Positions 17,098 to 26,229 of a DNA stretch of 64,000 nt are shown in pieces. The first letter of the stretch is position 1, and each line of letters opens with the position of its first letter. The stretch is from Sediminimonas qiaohouensis DSM 21189. GTDB taxonomy: Bacteria > Pseudomonadota > Alphaproteobacteria > Rhodobacterales > Rhodobacteraceae. The position numbers and the translations under genes are program-made. A model generated the notes under the pieces. It was given only the letters and a program-made list of their open reading frames with translations. It did not search any database and was not told where the DNA came from. The DNA lies in assembly GCF_000423645.1 (NCBI RefSeq), contig NZ_AUIJ01000007.1, positions 1 through 64,000 on the forward strand. The letters run 5' to 3'.

Positions 17098-17432
17098 TCC
17101 ATGCCCTCGGGGAAGGAATGCGCGCCGTCCCGGAGCGGGAGCGGCGCGGACCATGCCACCTCGGACAGGGTCAAGGTTCGGTACAGATGCGGGAAAAGAT
17201 CGCCGCCGCGCGACGGCTCCCACGCCAGGTCGGGGCCAAGGCGATCGGCGTCGAACGCGGCGAGGGTCAGATCGGTGTCGCCCGCGAAATGCTTGGCTGC
17301 GGTCTCCGACGCCTGCGCGGCGGTGGATAGGTGGATGAACCCATCCGCCAGATCGATCGGCGCGCCGTTGGTGACGCCGTCGCGCTGGAACTGCGCCCAC
17401 TCATCGGCGCGGAATATCTTGTAGATCAACAT
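17094..17432 (-). CDS. DUF952 family protein
   Basis: 112 residues, small cytoplasmic protein of unknown function. The family hallmark is [23 protein letters not shown] (His-Leu-Ser) near residue 35. The fold is related to ADP-ribosyltransferase-like or RNA 2'-phosphotransferase-like domains according to general knowledge of this family, but no activity is established. First gene of the DUF952-pyrD-arsC unit, overlapping pyrD by four bases. Confidence 0.85.
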   Translation of the reverse strand: MLIYKIFRADEWAQFQRDGVTNGAPIDLADGFIHLSTAAQASETAAKHFAGDTDLTLAAFDADRLGPDLAWEPSRGGDLFPHLYRTLTLSEVAWSAPLPLRDGAHSFPEGME

Positions 17433-17471
17433 GCTATTCCAATGCCCCCCGCGCGTGCGGCGGTCAAGGGG

Positions 17472-17855
17472 TCAGGGGCTGAGGGTTGCATCGAAGGACA
17501 GTGCCGAGCGCCCATCCGCAGTGTCTGGTGCGATGCTGATCGTGGCGTTTTCAATTCCCGACCCTGAGAATTGAACCTGCTGGCTTTCCAGTTCCGTTGA
17601 AGAGGCTTCGACGTTGAACCCTTCGTCTTCGAGGGCCGTGCGCCAGCGTTCCAGCAATTCGGTCGAGTCTTCCTCGGTCGATATGCGGAAGACACGGATC
17701 GAGCTTCCGATCGCGCGGTCGGTCACGACTTCGATATCGCCGGGCATTTCCAGAACCTCTGGAATCCAGTCTTGCACCTCGATCTCGTTGCCGGCGTGTG
17801 CCGGCAGCGTGAGCAGGAGCACGGCGGCGGCGACCGGTAGAAGCTTGGCAAACAT
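17472..17855 (-). CDS. Predicted periplasmic protein of unknown function
   Basis: 127 residues. A clear signal peptide (MFAKLLPVAAAVLLLTLPAHA) is followed by a small acidic domain (DWIPEVLEMPGDIEVVTDRAIGSSIR) with a repeated strand-helix-strand pattern. I do not recognise the family. It is read 39 bases upstream of the DUF952-pyrD-arsC unit and may be co-transcribed. Confidence 0.7.
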   Translation of the reverse strand: MFAKLLPVAAAVLLLTLPAHAGNEIEVQDWIPEVLEMPGDIEVVTDRAIGSSIRVFRISTEEDSTELLERWRTALEDEGFNVEASSTELESQQVQFSGSGIENATISIAPDTADGRSALSFDATLSP

Positions 17856-18022
17856 GGCGTGTCCTTCGGTTGGCCTTTGTGAAACGCTTCTGGAACGCTA
17901 GTGTTCCATACCCTGTAATTCAAGCGGCGACTGCAGGGCGGCGATCCGTCGCCCAATCCCTGCCAATCAGGCTGCATTTGCTCTTGTCATCGGGCCCGGA
18001 CGGGCCGTATAGAGGACCTCGC

Positions 18023-18096
18023 GCGGGTGTAGCTCAATGGTAGAGCAGAAGCCTTCCAAGCTTACGACGTGGGTTCGATTCCCATCACCCGCTCCA
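18023..18096 (+). tRNA. tRNA-Gly (anticodon UCC)
   Basis: 74 bases with encoded CCA. The acceptor stem GCGGGTG pairs with CACCCGC; D-arm GCTC-AATGGTA-GAGC; anticodon loop CTTCCAA with anticodon TCC; T-loop TTCGATT between GTGGG and CCCAT. It lies between the periplasmic-protein gene and the ABC transporter and is read on the plus strand. Confidence 0.95.
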
Positions 18097-18139
18097 CCAC
18101 TTCCCCTATATATACCGCGAACGGTGGCGGCGTGGCCAG

Positions 18140-18937
18140 CTAGACGCGCCAGCTTAGCAATCGGCGCTCCACCCATGCGATGCCCGAGCTGGTCAGCACC
18201 CCGAGCGCGGACAGAATCACCACGCCCGCGAACAGGCGCTCCAGATCATAAAGCGAGCCGGCCTCGAGGATGTAGGCGCCGATGCCGTGTTGCGCGCCCA
18301 GCATCTCCGCCGCGACCAGCAGGATGATCCCGATCGCGATGCTGACGCGCAGCCCCGACAGGATGCCGGGCAGGGCGCCGGGCAGGACGATCTTGCGCAC
18401 GATGGACCACCACGACAGGCCGAAGCTTTGGCCCATGCGGATCAGGGTGCGATCCACGTTATCGACCGCCCCGTAGGTTGAGACCACGGTGGGCGTGAAG
18501 GTGCCGAGGGCGATCAGGGCGTATTTGCTGCCCTCGTCGATGCCGAACCAGATCACGAAGAGCGGCAGCAGCGCGATCTTGGGGATCGGGAAAAGGGCCG
18601 CGACAAGGGGCACGAGGCCCGCGCGGATCAGGCTGAAAAGCCCGATCAGCACCCCCACGGCGATGCCGGCACTGACGCCCATGGCGGCGCCGATAATCAG
18701 GCGCGACAGCGACGGCAGAAGGTGTGCCCACAGAAGGCCCGTCTGCCACAAGTCGCCGAAGGTGATCAGCACGTCGGAAGGGCGCGGCAGCGTCAGGTTG
18801 GAGATCCAGCCGGCGCGGGTGCCCCATTCGATGAGGGCGATCAGGACCACGAAGGTCGCGATGCCGACGCCGCGGATATGAACCGGGCGGAAGCCGCCGC
18901 CGCGGTAGGGGACGGGGCGGGGGGAGTTATCAGACAT
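18140..18937 (-). CDS. ABC transporter permease (nitrate/sulfonate/taurine type)
   Basis: 265 residues, six hydrophobic segments. The EAA loop that contacts the ATPase is visible as GQSFGLSWWSIVRKIVLPGALPGILSGLR. The protein is like SsuC/TauC permeases. The start at 18937 overlaps the ATPase stop by eight bases (ATGTCTGA). Last gene of the operon substrate-binding protein, ATPase, permease. Confidence 0.88.
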   Translation of the reverse strand: MSDNSPRPVPYRGGGFRPVHIRGVGIATFVVLIALIEWGTRAGWISNLTLPRPSDVLITFGDLWQTGLLWAHLLPSLSRLIIGAAMGVSAGIAVGVLIGLFSLIRAGLVPLVAALFPIPKIALLPLFVIWFGIDEGSKYALIALGTFTPTVVSTYGAVDNVDRTLIRMGQSFGLSWWSIVRKIVLPGALPGILSGLRVSIAIGIILLVAAEMLGAQHGIGAYILEAGSLYDLERLFAGVVILSALGVLTSSGIAWVERRLLSWRV

Positions 18938-19697
18938 CGGCCAGCTCCGCGTCGGCGGCGGCGGCCTCGTCGCGCATGACTTGCCACAGGCGGGCCTGGT
19001 GGGCCTCGAGAACGGGATCTCCGAGGCGGCGCTCGGCCAGGGGGGTATCGATTTCAACGACCTCCTGGATGGTGCCGGGGCGGCGCGAAAGGACCACGAT
19101 CCGGTGCCCGAGGCGGACCGCCTCGGCGAGGTTATGGGTCACGTAGACGGCGGTGAAGGGGGCGCGTTCCCACAGGGAAATAAGGTCGTCCATCAGCAAT
19201 TCGCGGGTCTGGCTGTCGAGGGCCGAGAGGGGTTCGTCCATCAGCATGACCGCCGGCGTGACGGCCAGTGCGCGGGCGATCGCAACGCGCTGTTTCATGC
19301 CGCCCGAGAGCTGCTTGGGCAGGGCATCGCGGAAATCAGTCAGCCGGGTGCGGGCCAGAACGTCGTCGATGATCGCGCGTGATTCACTGCGGGACAGGTT
19401 CGTATCCTCCAGAACCAATTGGATGTTTCCGGTCACGCTGCGCCATGGGAGAAGGGCGAAGTCCTGAAAGATGTAAGTCAGCGGGTTGAGGCATCCGGGC
19501 GGTTGCGGGCCCTGTTGCAGGACCGCGCCGCTATCGGGGGCTTCGAGCCCGCCGAGGAACCGCAACAGGGTGGACTTGCCGCAGCCCGAGGGCCCGACGA
19601 TGCAGACGATCTGCCCCTCGGGGATCGTCAGGTTGATATCCGAGAGCACCTCGACATCGCCGTAGCGATGCGAGATCGCATCGAGCCTCAGTTCCAT
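18930..19697 (-). CDS. ABC transporter ATP-binding protein (nitrate/sulfonate/taurine type)
   Basis: 255 residues, complete nucleotide-binding domain: Walker A GPSGCGKST near residue 35, Q-loop IFQDFALLPW, signature LSGGMKQR, Walker B VMLMDEPLSALD and switch His in VYVTHNL. Most similar in type to SsuB/TauB/NrtD. Overlaps the permease start, so both are translated together. Energises uptake of the ligand of the upstream binding protein. Confidence 0.92.
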   Translation of the reverse strand: MELRLDAISHRYGDVEVLSDINLTIPEGQIVCIVGPSGCGKSTLLRFLGGLEAPDSGAVLQQGPQPPGCLNPLTYIFQDFALLPWRSVTGNIQLVLEDTNLSRSESRAIIDDVLARTRLTDFRDALPKQLSGGMKQRVAIARALAVTPAVMLMDEPLSALDSQTRELLMDDLISLWERAPFTAVYVTHNLAEAVRLGHRIVVLSRRPGTIQEVVEIDTPLAERRLGDPVLEAHQARLWQVMRDEAAAADAELADV

Positions 19698-19777
19698 TTC
19701 AAGGGGCCTTTCGGGTGATGGGCGGAACCGCCGCCATGAACAGGCCGCGGCGGCGGTTCCGGTCGGGTGTCATGGCG

Positions 19778-20791
19778 TTACATGGTTTCCACGTAGGAGG
19801 CGTCGACGAGCGTCTCCATCGTGACCGACGGCTTGACCAGGTTCTCGGATTTGAACCAATCCAGTTGATCCTGCACCGAAGTGGTGTTGAGCGCCGCACC
19901 CGCGTTGATGCGCATCGCGCCGTTGCGGATCGAGGGGGCCGCTTTTTCATATGGGCGGTCTGTATAGACATACTTGTGAATCAGGCGCACCATCTCTTCG
20001 GCGGCATCCTCGCCGGCGGTCTTGTCAACGAGGGCGGCGTTGAAATCATCCGCGCCGCGCGCGAAGGCCGACAGGAACGCCTCGGTCTTGGCGCGCTCGT
20101 TGGCGGCGTTTTCGGCCGAGGTGAACACGGTCGTGACCTGGTAGTCGGGCAGGTAATCGGCGACATCGCCGATGATCTGCACCGCGTCGCCGCCGGCCAG
20201 CGCCTTGGCGATATGCGGCACGATCGACCATGCATCGACCTGCCCCGATTTCATCGCCCCGATGATCGCGCCGACCTTTTGCAGTGGCACGAACTCCATC
20301 TCGGCACCCTCGGCGGCGGCGATTTTCGATCCCATGTAGTGGAACGACGAGCCCGCCTGCGTCATGGCAAAGCGCTTGCCGTCCAGCATTTCGGGGCTGG
20401 TCAGGCCGGCGTCGAACGCGGCGTTGGAGGCCAGGATTTTCTGCCCGTCGATGCCGGGCTCTTCGCTCAGGGCGCCGCCGATCACCTTGGCCGCGCCTTT
20501 CTCGGCCAGGCTGATGAGGCCGCCCGATATCGCGGTGACGGCGTAATCGGCATCTCCCGAGGCGATGGCGACGGCCATCGGTTGCGCCGCCTGGAAGAAT
20601 TTGAATTCGACGTCAAGGCCGGCGTCCTTGAAATAGCCGCGCTCGAACGCGACGAACGAGGCGGCGTGGCTGGTGAAGCGCAGCGCGCCGACGGTCATCT
20701 TGGTGTCGGCCAGTGCCGGGCTGCCGAGAATCGGCAGGCTTGCGGCCCCGCCCAGAAGGCCCATGGCCCCGCGGCGTGTGAGTGTCGTCAT
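19778..20791 (-). CDS. ABC transporter substrate-binding protein (SsuA/NMT1-like)
   Basis: 337 residues. The N-terminal LTRRGAMGLLGGAASLPILGSPALA looks like a Tat-type signal (RR followed by hydrophobic core). The mature part has the NMT1/SsuA-like beginning TVGALRFTSHAASFVAFERGYFKDAGLDVEF. It binds a small organic ligand in the periplasm for the ABC importer encoded directly downstream. Candidates are sulfonates, taurine, nitrate or pyrimidine precursors; nothing visible decides among them. The start at 20791 gives the signal peptide directly. Confidence 0.86.
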   Translation of the reverse strand: MTTLTRRGAMGLLGGAASLPILGSPALADTKMTVGALRFTSHAASFVAFERGYFKDAGLDVEFKFFQAAQPMAVAIASGDADYAVTAISGGLISLAEKGAAKVIGGALSEEPGIDGQKILASNAAFDAGLTSPEMLDGKRFAMTQAGSSFHYMGSKIAAAEGAEMEFVPLQKVGAIIGAMKSGQVDAWSIVPHIAKALAGGDAVQIIGDVADYLPDYQVTTVFTSAENAANERAKTEAFLSAFARGADDFNAALVDKTAGEDAAEEMVRLIHKYVYTDRPYEKAAPSIRNGAMRINAGAALNTTSVQDQLDWFKSENLVKPSVTMETLVDASYVETM

Positions 20792-21218
20792 TGGTCTGTC
20801 CTCCCCTGAAACGTCAGCGGCTTGGGGCGCCGCGCAACCCGGCACCGTCCGCAAAGCGCGAACAGTGCCGGGGGAGTTTGCGATTCAATGCCGGGGGAAA
20901 TCAACCCGTCTTTGGCGGCGGGGTAGGGGAAATGTTTGGGGGGGAGCCGCAAGGTAATTTCACGGCGACACAGTGTAAGCCGGGCGAGCGCCAGCCCGTG
21001 GGGTGGTGCTGCAACGGTTTGGTGATGCATTTTATCCCGCCAAATACCTCCAACCTATCCATGGCGGTGCACCATTTCTGAAGCGCCAGCCCGCCGGGAC
21101 GGGCGGGTGCTCACCCCGCGCCTTGCGGCGCTATTCGGGCGGGGGTGTTCACCCGGCTGCTTGCCCTGCGCGCGCCGAGCCTCTAAACCCCGTGCGCAGG
21201 ATCAAGGAAGGACCGCAC
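20792..21218. other. Divergent intergenic region between importer and exporter
   Basis: 427 bases with no gene I can support. It must hold the divergent promoters of the ABC importer and the ABC exporter. A degenerate relative of the intergenic repeat is seen near 21031-21052 (TTTATCCCGCCAAATACCTCC), and a GC-rich hairpin (CCCGCC-GGGACG-GGCGGG) near 21088-21107. No clear -35/-10 pair was found. Confidence 0.5.
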
Positions 21219-23012
21219 ATGGCCGCGCCCCAGACCAGCGACACGCAGGACCGCGAGAAATCACGCGATATTGGCGCGCTTGCCGCGCTGTGGCCGTTCC
21301 TGAGGCCGTATCGCGGGTTGATGGCGGCGGCGATACTGGCGCTGATCCTGACGGCGTCGGTGTCGTTGATCCTGCCGATGGCGGTGCGCCGGGTGGTGGA
21401 TAATTTCGGCACGCAGGATGCCGCCCTTCTGGACAAGTATTTCGCCGCCGCGCTGGCGATCGCGGGGTTGCTGGCGCTGGGCACGGGGCTGCGCTATGCG
21501 CTGGTGACGCGGCTGGGCGAGCGGGTGGTCGCCGATATCCGCAAGGCGGTGTTCGACCGCGTGATAGGAATGAGCCCGGCCTATTTCGAAAAGATCATGA
21601 CCGGCGAGGTGCTTAGCCGCGTCACCACCGATACGACGCTGATCCTGTCGGTGATCGGCTCGTCCATATCCATCGCGCTGCGCAATGTGCTGCTGCTGGT
21701 GGGGGGGCTGGCGCTGATGATGGTGACGTCGGCCAAGCTGACCGGGCTGGTGCTGTTGCTGGTGCCGGTGGTGGTGGTGCCGATCCTGGTGCTGGGGCGG
21801 CGCCTGAGGGCGCTGAGCCGGGAAAACCAGGACTGGATCGCGGCCAGCTCGGGTAGCGCGTCCGAGGCGCTATTGAGCGTGCAGACGGTGCAGGCGTTCA
21901 CCAACGAGGCGCCGACGCGGGCGGCGTTTTCCGATGTCACCGAGAAAAGCTATGACGCGGCGCGCAAGCGGATTACCACCCGCGCGGTGATGACGGTGAT
22001 CGTGATTTTCCTGGTGTTCTCGGGGATCGTGGGGGTGCTGTGGATCGGCGCGAACGACGTGCGCGCGGGGGCAATGAGCGCCGGGGCGCTGGTGCAATTC
22101 GTGATCTATGCGGTGCTTGTGGCGGGCGCGGTCGGTGCGCTATCCGAGATCTGGGGCGAGTTGCAGCGCGCCGCCGGCGCGACCGAGCGGCTGGTCGAGC
22201 TGTTGCAGGCCCGCGATGCGGTGACCGACCCGGCAGAGCCGTTGCCGGTGCCCGATCCGGTGCGCGGGGGGATCACCTTCGAGGGGGTCAGCCTGCGCTA
22301 CCCGTCGCGGCCCGATAGTCCGGCGCTGGACGGTGTGGACCTGGACATCGCGCCGGGCGAGACGGTGGCGCTGGTCGGCCCGTCGGGGGCGGGCAAGACG
22401 ACGATCGTGCAGTCGATCCTGCGATTTTATGATCCGAGCGAGGGGCGCGTTCTACTGGACGGTGTGGACCTGTCGCAGATGCGGCGGCGCGATTTCCGCG
22501 CGCACCTGGCGCTGGTGCCGCAGGACCCGGTGATTTTCGCCACCACCGCGCGGGAGAACATCCGCTTTGGCCGCCCCGATGCCAGCGACGCGCAGGTCGA
22601 GGCCGCCGCGCGCGCCGCCGCCGCGCACGAGTTCATCATGGCGCTGCCGGGCGGCTATGACGCGCAACTGGGCGAGCGGGGCGTGATGCTGTCGGGCGGG
22701 CAGAAACAGCGCGTTGCTATCGCCCGCGCGATTCTGCGAGATGCGCCGGTGCTGCTGCTGGACGAGGCGACCTCGGCGCTGGACGCCGAGAGCGAGCGCG
22801 CCGTGCAAGCCGCCGTCGAGGACATGGCACGCACGCGCACCACGATCATCGTCGCGCACCGCCTGGCAACGGTGAAGAAGGCCGACCGCATCGTGGTGAT
22901 GGACCAGGGCCGCATCGTGGCACAGGGCACGCATGACGCGCTGGTGGCCGAGGACGGCCTTTATGCGCGGCTGGCGCGGCTGCAGTTCACTGACGGCATC
23001 GCCGCGCAATAG
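21219..23012 (+). CDS. ABC exporter, fused permease-ATPase (MsbA/lipid-export-like)
   Basis: 597 residues: six-helix transmembrane domain (about 25-310) followed by an ATPase domain. Walker A GPSGAGKTT near residue 390, signature LSGGQKQR, Walker B VLLLDEATSALD and H-loop IIVAHRLATV are intact. Half-transporters of this kind work as dimers and export lipids, peptides or drugs through the inner membrane. The start at 21219 has an AAGGAAGG ribosome-binding site; longer in-frame versions lack one. It stands alone. Confidence 0.9.
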   Translation: MAAPQTSDTQDREKSRDIGALAALWPFLRPYRGLMAAAILALILTASVSLILPMAVRRVVDNFGTQDAALLDKYFAAALAIAGLLALGTGLRYALVTRLGERVVADIRKAVFDRVIGMSPAYFEKIMTGEVLSRVTTDTTLILSVIGSSISIALRNVLLLVGGLALMMVTSAKLTGLVLLLVPVVVVPILVLGRRLRALSRENQDWIAASSGSASEALLSVQTVQAFTNEAPTRAAFSDVTEKSYDAARKRITTRAVMTVIVIFLVFSGIVGVLWIGANDVRAGAMSAGALVQFVIYAVLVAGAVGALSEIWGELQRAAGATERLVELLQARDAVTDPAEPLPVPDPVRGGITFEGVSLRYPSRPDSPALDGVDLDIAPGETVALVGPSGAGKTTIVQSILRFYDPSEGRVLLDGVDLSQMRRRDFRAHLALVPQDPVIFATTARENIRFGRPDASDAQVEAAARAAAAHEFIMALPGGYDAQLGERGVMLSGGQKQRVAIARAILRDAPVLLLDEATSALDAESERAVQAAVEDMARTRTTIIVAHRLATVKKADRIVVMDQGRIVAQGTHDALVAEDGLYARLARLQFTDGIAAQ

Positions 23013-23430
23013 CGGGGCAGAGGGCCGGGGCTGGCTGCTTGGGCGGGGGATGACATTTGCCGCCTTTAGCGCCCGGCCCCGCCGGGCCGCGACCGACCTC
23101 CCCCCGGAGGTCGCGTTGGCGATGGTGTATGCCGCCTGAACCGTCATAGGGGCTTCAAGGTGCCGCCTTGCACCACCGTTGCGAACGCGCCCTCCAGGTC
23201 GGTCGCGGCCCTAAGTTCCGGATATGACATCCGCCACCGTCACGCCCGGCCCCGCCGGGCGCCGCCCTGTGTAGTGTGCAACCCGCAACCCGTCCCTCGC
23301 CGCGCCGCTTTGACGTTGCGCCACCTGCCGGTGGGCGGGCTTGCGCGGGGCGGCAAAGCCTTTCACACTGCGTGCATGGAAACCGGGCATGCACGCGGGG
23401 AGGCGGGCATGCCGCAAGGGAGGAGCATCA
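23013..23430. other. Gene-free stretch with a repeat-flanked palindrome
   Basis: 418 bases without a recognised gene. It contains a 37-base direct repeat (23051-23087 and 23225-23260) around a large inverted repeat whose outer 16 bases match perfectly (23084-23099 and 23196-23211). Two tiny convergent open frames of 29 and 28 codons fall on the arms and share RAATDL. The last part carries the ribosome-binding site of the acyl-CoA synthetase. Confidence 0.6.
23051..23260. repeat. Direct repeat flanking a long imperfect palindrome
   Basis: Direct repeat: TGACAT followed after 12-13 variable bases by an identical CGCCCGGCCCCGCCGGGC, at 23051-23087 and 23225-23260. Between them, GGGCCGCGACCGACCT (23084-23099) pairs perfectly with AGGTCGGTCGCGGCCC (23196-23211). 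The pairing continues imperfectly inward (GGAGGTCGCGTTGGCGATGGTG against GGAGGGCGCGTTCGCAACGGTG on the other strand). The whole could fold into a cruciform or RNA hairpin of about 128 bases. Origin unknown. Confidence 0.65.
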
Positions 23431-25323
23431 ATGGGCTTTGCATCGGTACAGGATTCGATCGCGATCGAAAACGAAATGCCTTGGGCGGAGCGCGATGTGC
23501 CGCGCACGCTCTATCAGATGCTGACGCAGACCCGCGATGCCTTTGGCAGCAAGAACGCGGCGACGTTCCAGCTGTTGAGCGGTCCGACCGACAAGGCCGA
23601 AACGCTTAGCTGGAACGAGCTGCACGCGCGCACCTGCCAGGCGGCGAACCTGTTTCGCGACCTCGGGATCGGCGAGGATGACGTCGTCGCCTGCATCCTG
23701 CCCAACAGTAACGAGACCATCCTGACCATCCTGGGCGGCGCCATCGCGGGGATCATCAACCCGATCAATCCGCTGCTGGAGCCCGAGCAGATCGGCGCCA
23801 TCCTGCGCGAGACCAAGGCAAAGGTTGTGGTCACGCTCAAGGCGTTTCCCAAGACCGATGTCGCGCAAAAGACCGCCGAGGCGGTGCGCCATGCGCCGGG
23901 CGTGCATACGGTGCTCGAGGTGGACCTGAACCGGTACCTGACCTTTCCCAAGAACATGATCGTGCCGTTGGTGCGGCCCAAGAACCCCGGCAATCACCAC
24001 GCGGACGTGAAGGATTTCAACCGCGAGATGTCGGCGCAGCCACGCGAGTTGGCGTTTGAGGATGCCAAGGAGGACCGGGTGGCGGCCTATTTCCACACCG
24101 GCGGCACCACCGGCATGCCCAAGGTGGCGCAGCACCGCTATTCGGGGATCGTTTATAACGGGTGGCTGGGCGGCACGCTTCTCTACACGCCCGAGGATAA
24201 CGTGATTTGCCCGCTGCCGCTGTTTCACGTGTTTGCCTGCCACGTGATCCTGATGGCGTGCATCAAGTCGGGCGCGCATGTGGTGTTCCCGACGCCTGCG
24301 GGATATCGCGGCGATGGGGTGTTCGACAATTTCTGGAAGTTGATCGAGCGGTGGAAGATCACCTTTATCATCACGGTGCCCACGGCGATCAGCGCGCTGA
24401 TGCAGCGGCCGGTGGATGCGGATGTGTCCAGCGTGAAAACCGCGTTTTCAGGTTCGGCGCCATTGCCGCTTGAGCTGTTTCGCCGGTTCGAGGAGGCCAG
24501 CGGCGTGACCATCGTGGAGGGCTACGGCCTGACCGAGGCGACCTGTTTGGTGAGCGTGAACCCGGTTGACGGCGAAAAGAAGGTCGGATCGGTCGGGGTG
24601 CGGTTTCCGTACACCGATGTGAAGATCTACCTTGAGAAGGACGGCAAGCCGGTGGAATGCGGCGTGGACGAGGTGGGCGAGATCTGTGTCTCGAACCCGG
24701 GCGTGAACGCGCCGGCCACCTATACCGAGGCCGACAAGAACAAGAAGCTCTATTATTACGAGAACTACCTGCGCACCGGCGATCTGGGCCGGATCGACGG
24801 CGATGGCTACTTGTGGATCACGGGGCGGGCCAAGGACCTGATCATTCGCGGCGGGCACAATATCGACCCGGCCGATATCGAGGATGCGCTGCTGTCGCAT
24901 CACGACGTGGCCTTCGCCGGCGCGATCGGGCAACCCGACGCGCATGCCGGCGAGGTGCCCTGCGCCTATGTCGAGGTGATCGAGGGGGGCACGGTGACGG
25001 CGGAGCAGTTGATGGAGCACGCGCGCGTGCACGTGCACGAGCGCGCGGCCTACCCCAAGCATATCGAGGTGCTGGACGAGCTGCCCAAGACCGCCGTGGG
25101 CAAGGTGTTCAAGCCCGAGCTGCGCAAGCTGGCGATCCGGCGCGTCTATAACGCCGCGCTGGAAGAGGCCGGCCTGGCGGCGCAGGTGTTCGAGGTGATC
25201 GACGACAAGAAGCGCGGCCTGGTCGCGCGGGTGGCCAAGACGGGCGAGGTGGACGACGCCAGCGTCGGCCATGTCCTGGGCGGCTTTACCCGGCCATGGG
25301 AATGGGCCGAGGGGCAGGGGTAA
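23431..25323 (+). CDS. Acyl-CoA synthetase (ANL superfamily)
   Basis: 630 residues. P-loop FHTGGTTGMPKVAQHRY near residue 220, YGLTEAT, TGDLGRIDGDGYLWITGRAKDLIIRGGHNIDP, and the catalytic lysine in LPKTAVGKVFKPELR. It activates a carboxylic acid to its CoA thioester with ATP. The C-terminus is about 70 residues longer than in the ligase at 719-2347. The start at 23431 follows AAGGGAGGAG, a strong ribosome-binding site. The gene is monocistronic and lies between the ABC exporter and the ectoine regulator. The natural substrate is unknown. Confidence 0.9.
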   Translation: MGFASVQDSIAIENEMPWAERDVPRTLYQMLTQTRDAFGSKNAATFQLLSGPTDKAETLSWNELHARTCQAANLFRDLGIGEDDVVACILPNSNETILTILGGAIAGIINPINPLLEPEQIGAILRETKAKVVVTLKAFPKTDVAQKTAEAVRHAPGVHTVLEVDLNRYLTFPKNMIVPLVRPKNPGNHHADVKDFNREMSAQPRELAFEDAKEDRVAAYFHTGGTTGMPKVAQHRYSGIVYNGWLGGTLLYTPEDNVICPLPLFHVFACHVILMACIKSGAHVVFPTPAGYRGDGVFDNFWKLIERWKITFIITVPTAISALMQRPVDADVSSVKTAFSGSAPLPLELFRRFEEASGVTIVEGYGLTEATCLVSVNPVDGEKKVGSVGVRFPYTDVKIYLEKDGKPVECGVDEVGEICVSNPGVNAPATYTEADKNKKLYYYENYLRTGDLGRIDGDGYLWITGRAKDLIIRGGHNIDPADIEDALLSHHDVAFAGAIGQPDAHAGEVPCAYVEVIEGGTVTAEQLMEHARVHVHERAAYPKHIEVLDELPKTAVGKVFKPELRKLAIRRVYNAALEEAGLAAQVFEVIDDKKRGLVARVAKTGEVDDASVGHVLGGFTRPWEWAEGQG

Positions 25324-25344
25324 AGCATTTCCAGAAACGCGCGA

Positions 25345-25552
25345 AATCGAGGCGCGTAGCGCCGCCGCGCATCGCCGGGCCGCCCGTCGCCCCAAAGGGG
25401 CGCCACCCTTCATCGGCACGCCTCTGGCGTGACGGCACGGCGATTTGGCTGGCACCTGCGCAACGCTCATAGGGTTTTCGGATTTGGCCGGGATAAAGTG
25501 CCCCGCACCAGCGTAGGATCGCCGCACCGCGGTCCATCGATGCGCGGCTCCC
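25345..25552 (+). repeat. MITE-like intergenic repeat, copy 2
   Basis: Second copy of the element at 483-675. Here the internal ends form a perfect 10-bp inverted repeat, CCGCGCATCG (25365-25374) and CGATGCGCGG (25538-25547). Shared blocks include GGATAAAGTGCCCCGCACCAG (about 25491-25511). Two internal hairpins are seen: CGCCCC-AAAG-GGGCG near 25389 and CACGCC-TCT-GGCGTG at 25417-25431. The surrounding 25324-25596 holds no gene; it separates the acyl-CoA synthetase from the convergent regulator gene. Confidence 0.65.
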
Positions 25553-25596
25553 GACGATTTCAGAGGCGACCTCGGGAACGGCCGCCGCGCGCCGGG

Positions 25597-26079
25597 TCAA
25601 ACCTTGCCGTGGCTGCTGATCTCGCCCACCGTCAGGACCGGGGAGGCGTCTATTTCCTCGGCATCGAGCATGCCGGCCAGCCGCTCGAGGACCGAGACCA
25701 TCATCGCCTGTTCCCAATCGTCCATCGCCTCGAACTGCTGCACGTAGCGTTGTTGCAGCGGATCGGGGGCGTCGTCGACCTTGGCGTGCCCTTCGGCGGT
25801 AACCATGAGGTTGGTTTGCCGCCGGTCAGTTTCCGAGCGTTGCCGCGTCAGCAGGCCCTTGCGCTCGAGCTTGTTGATCAGGGCGGTGATGGTGGCCTGG
25901 GTCACGCCCATCCTGTCCGACAGCTCCTTCGGGGTGGAGCGGCCGCTTTCGGCGACGATCTGCAAGACCCGCAACTGCACCGCCGTCAGCCCCGCTTCCT
26001 TGGCCAATCTGCGGCCGTACAGCTCGGTCGCGCGCAGGATTCGGCGAAGGGCGATCAGGCTTTTGTCGGTGCGATCCAT
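25597..26079 (-). CDS. ectR: MarR-family repressor of ectoine genes (EctR-like)
   Basis: 160 residues with the MarR winged helix: LTAVQLRVLQIVAESGRSTPKELSDRMGVTQATITALINKLERKGLLTRQRSETDRRQTNLMVT. It is divergent from ectA, the position in which EctR is found in several halotolerant proteobacteria, where it represses the ect operon at low salinity. The start at 26079 has a GGAGG ribosome-binding site. The name rests on context plus family; a general MarR cannot be excluded. Confidence 0.8.
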   Translation of the reverse strand: MDRTDKSLIALRRILRATELYGRRLAKEAGLTAVQLRVLQIVAESGRSTPKELSDRMGVTQATITALINKLERKGLLTRQRSETDRRQTNLMVTAEGHAKVDDAPDPLQQRYVQQFEAMDDWEQAMMVSVLERLAGMLDAEEIDASPVLTVGEISSHGKV

Positions 26080-26229
26080 GGGGCCTCCTGATTTCGAGTG
26101 AACAGCCAAGTTTTGCAGGGTTTTGGCATGTCTTTCAATGCTTTTGGGGCCTCACCCCCACCAAAGGGGGCAAATCTTGTTAAACTGTTAGCCATACGAA
26201 TGAGTTTCGGGGCTTGATTATGTGCCATA

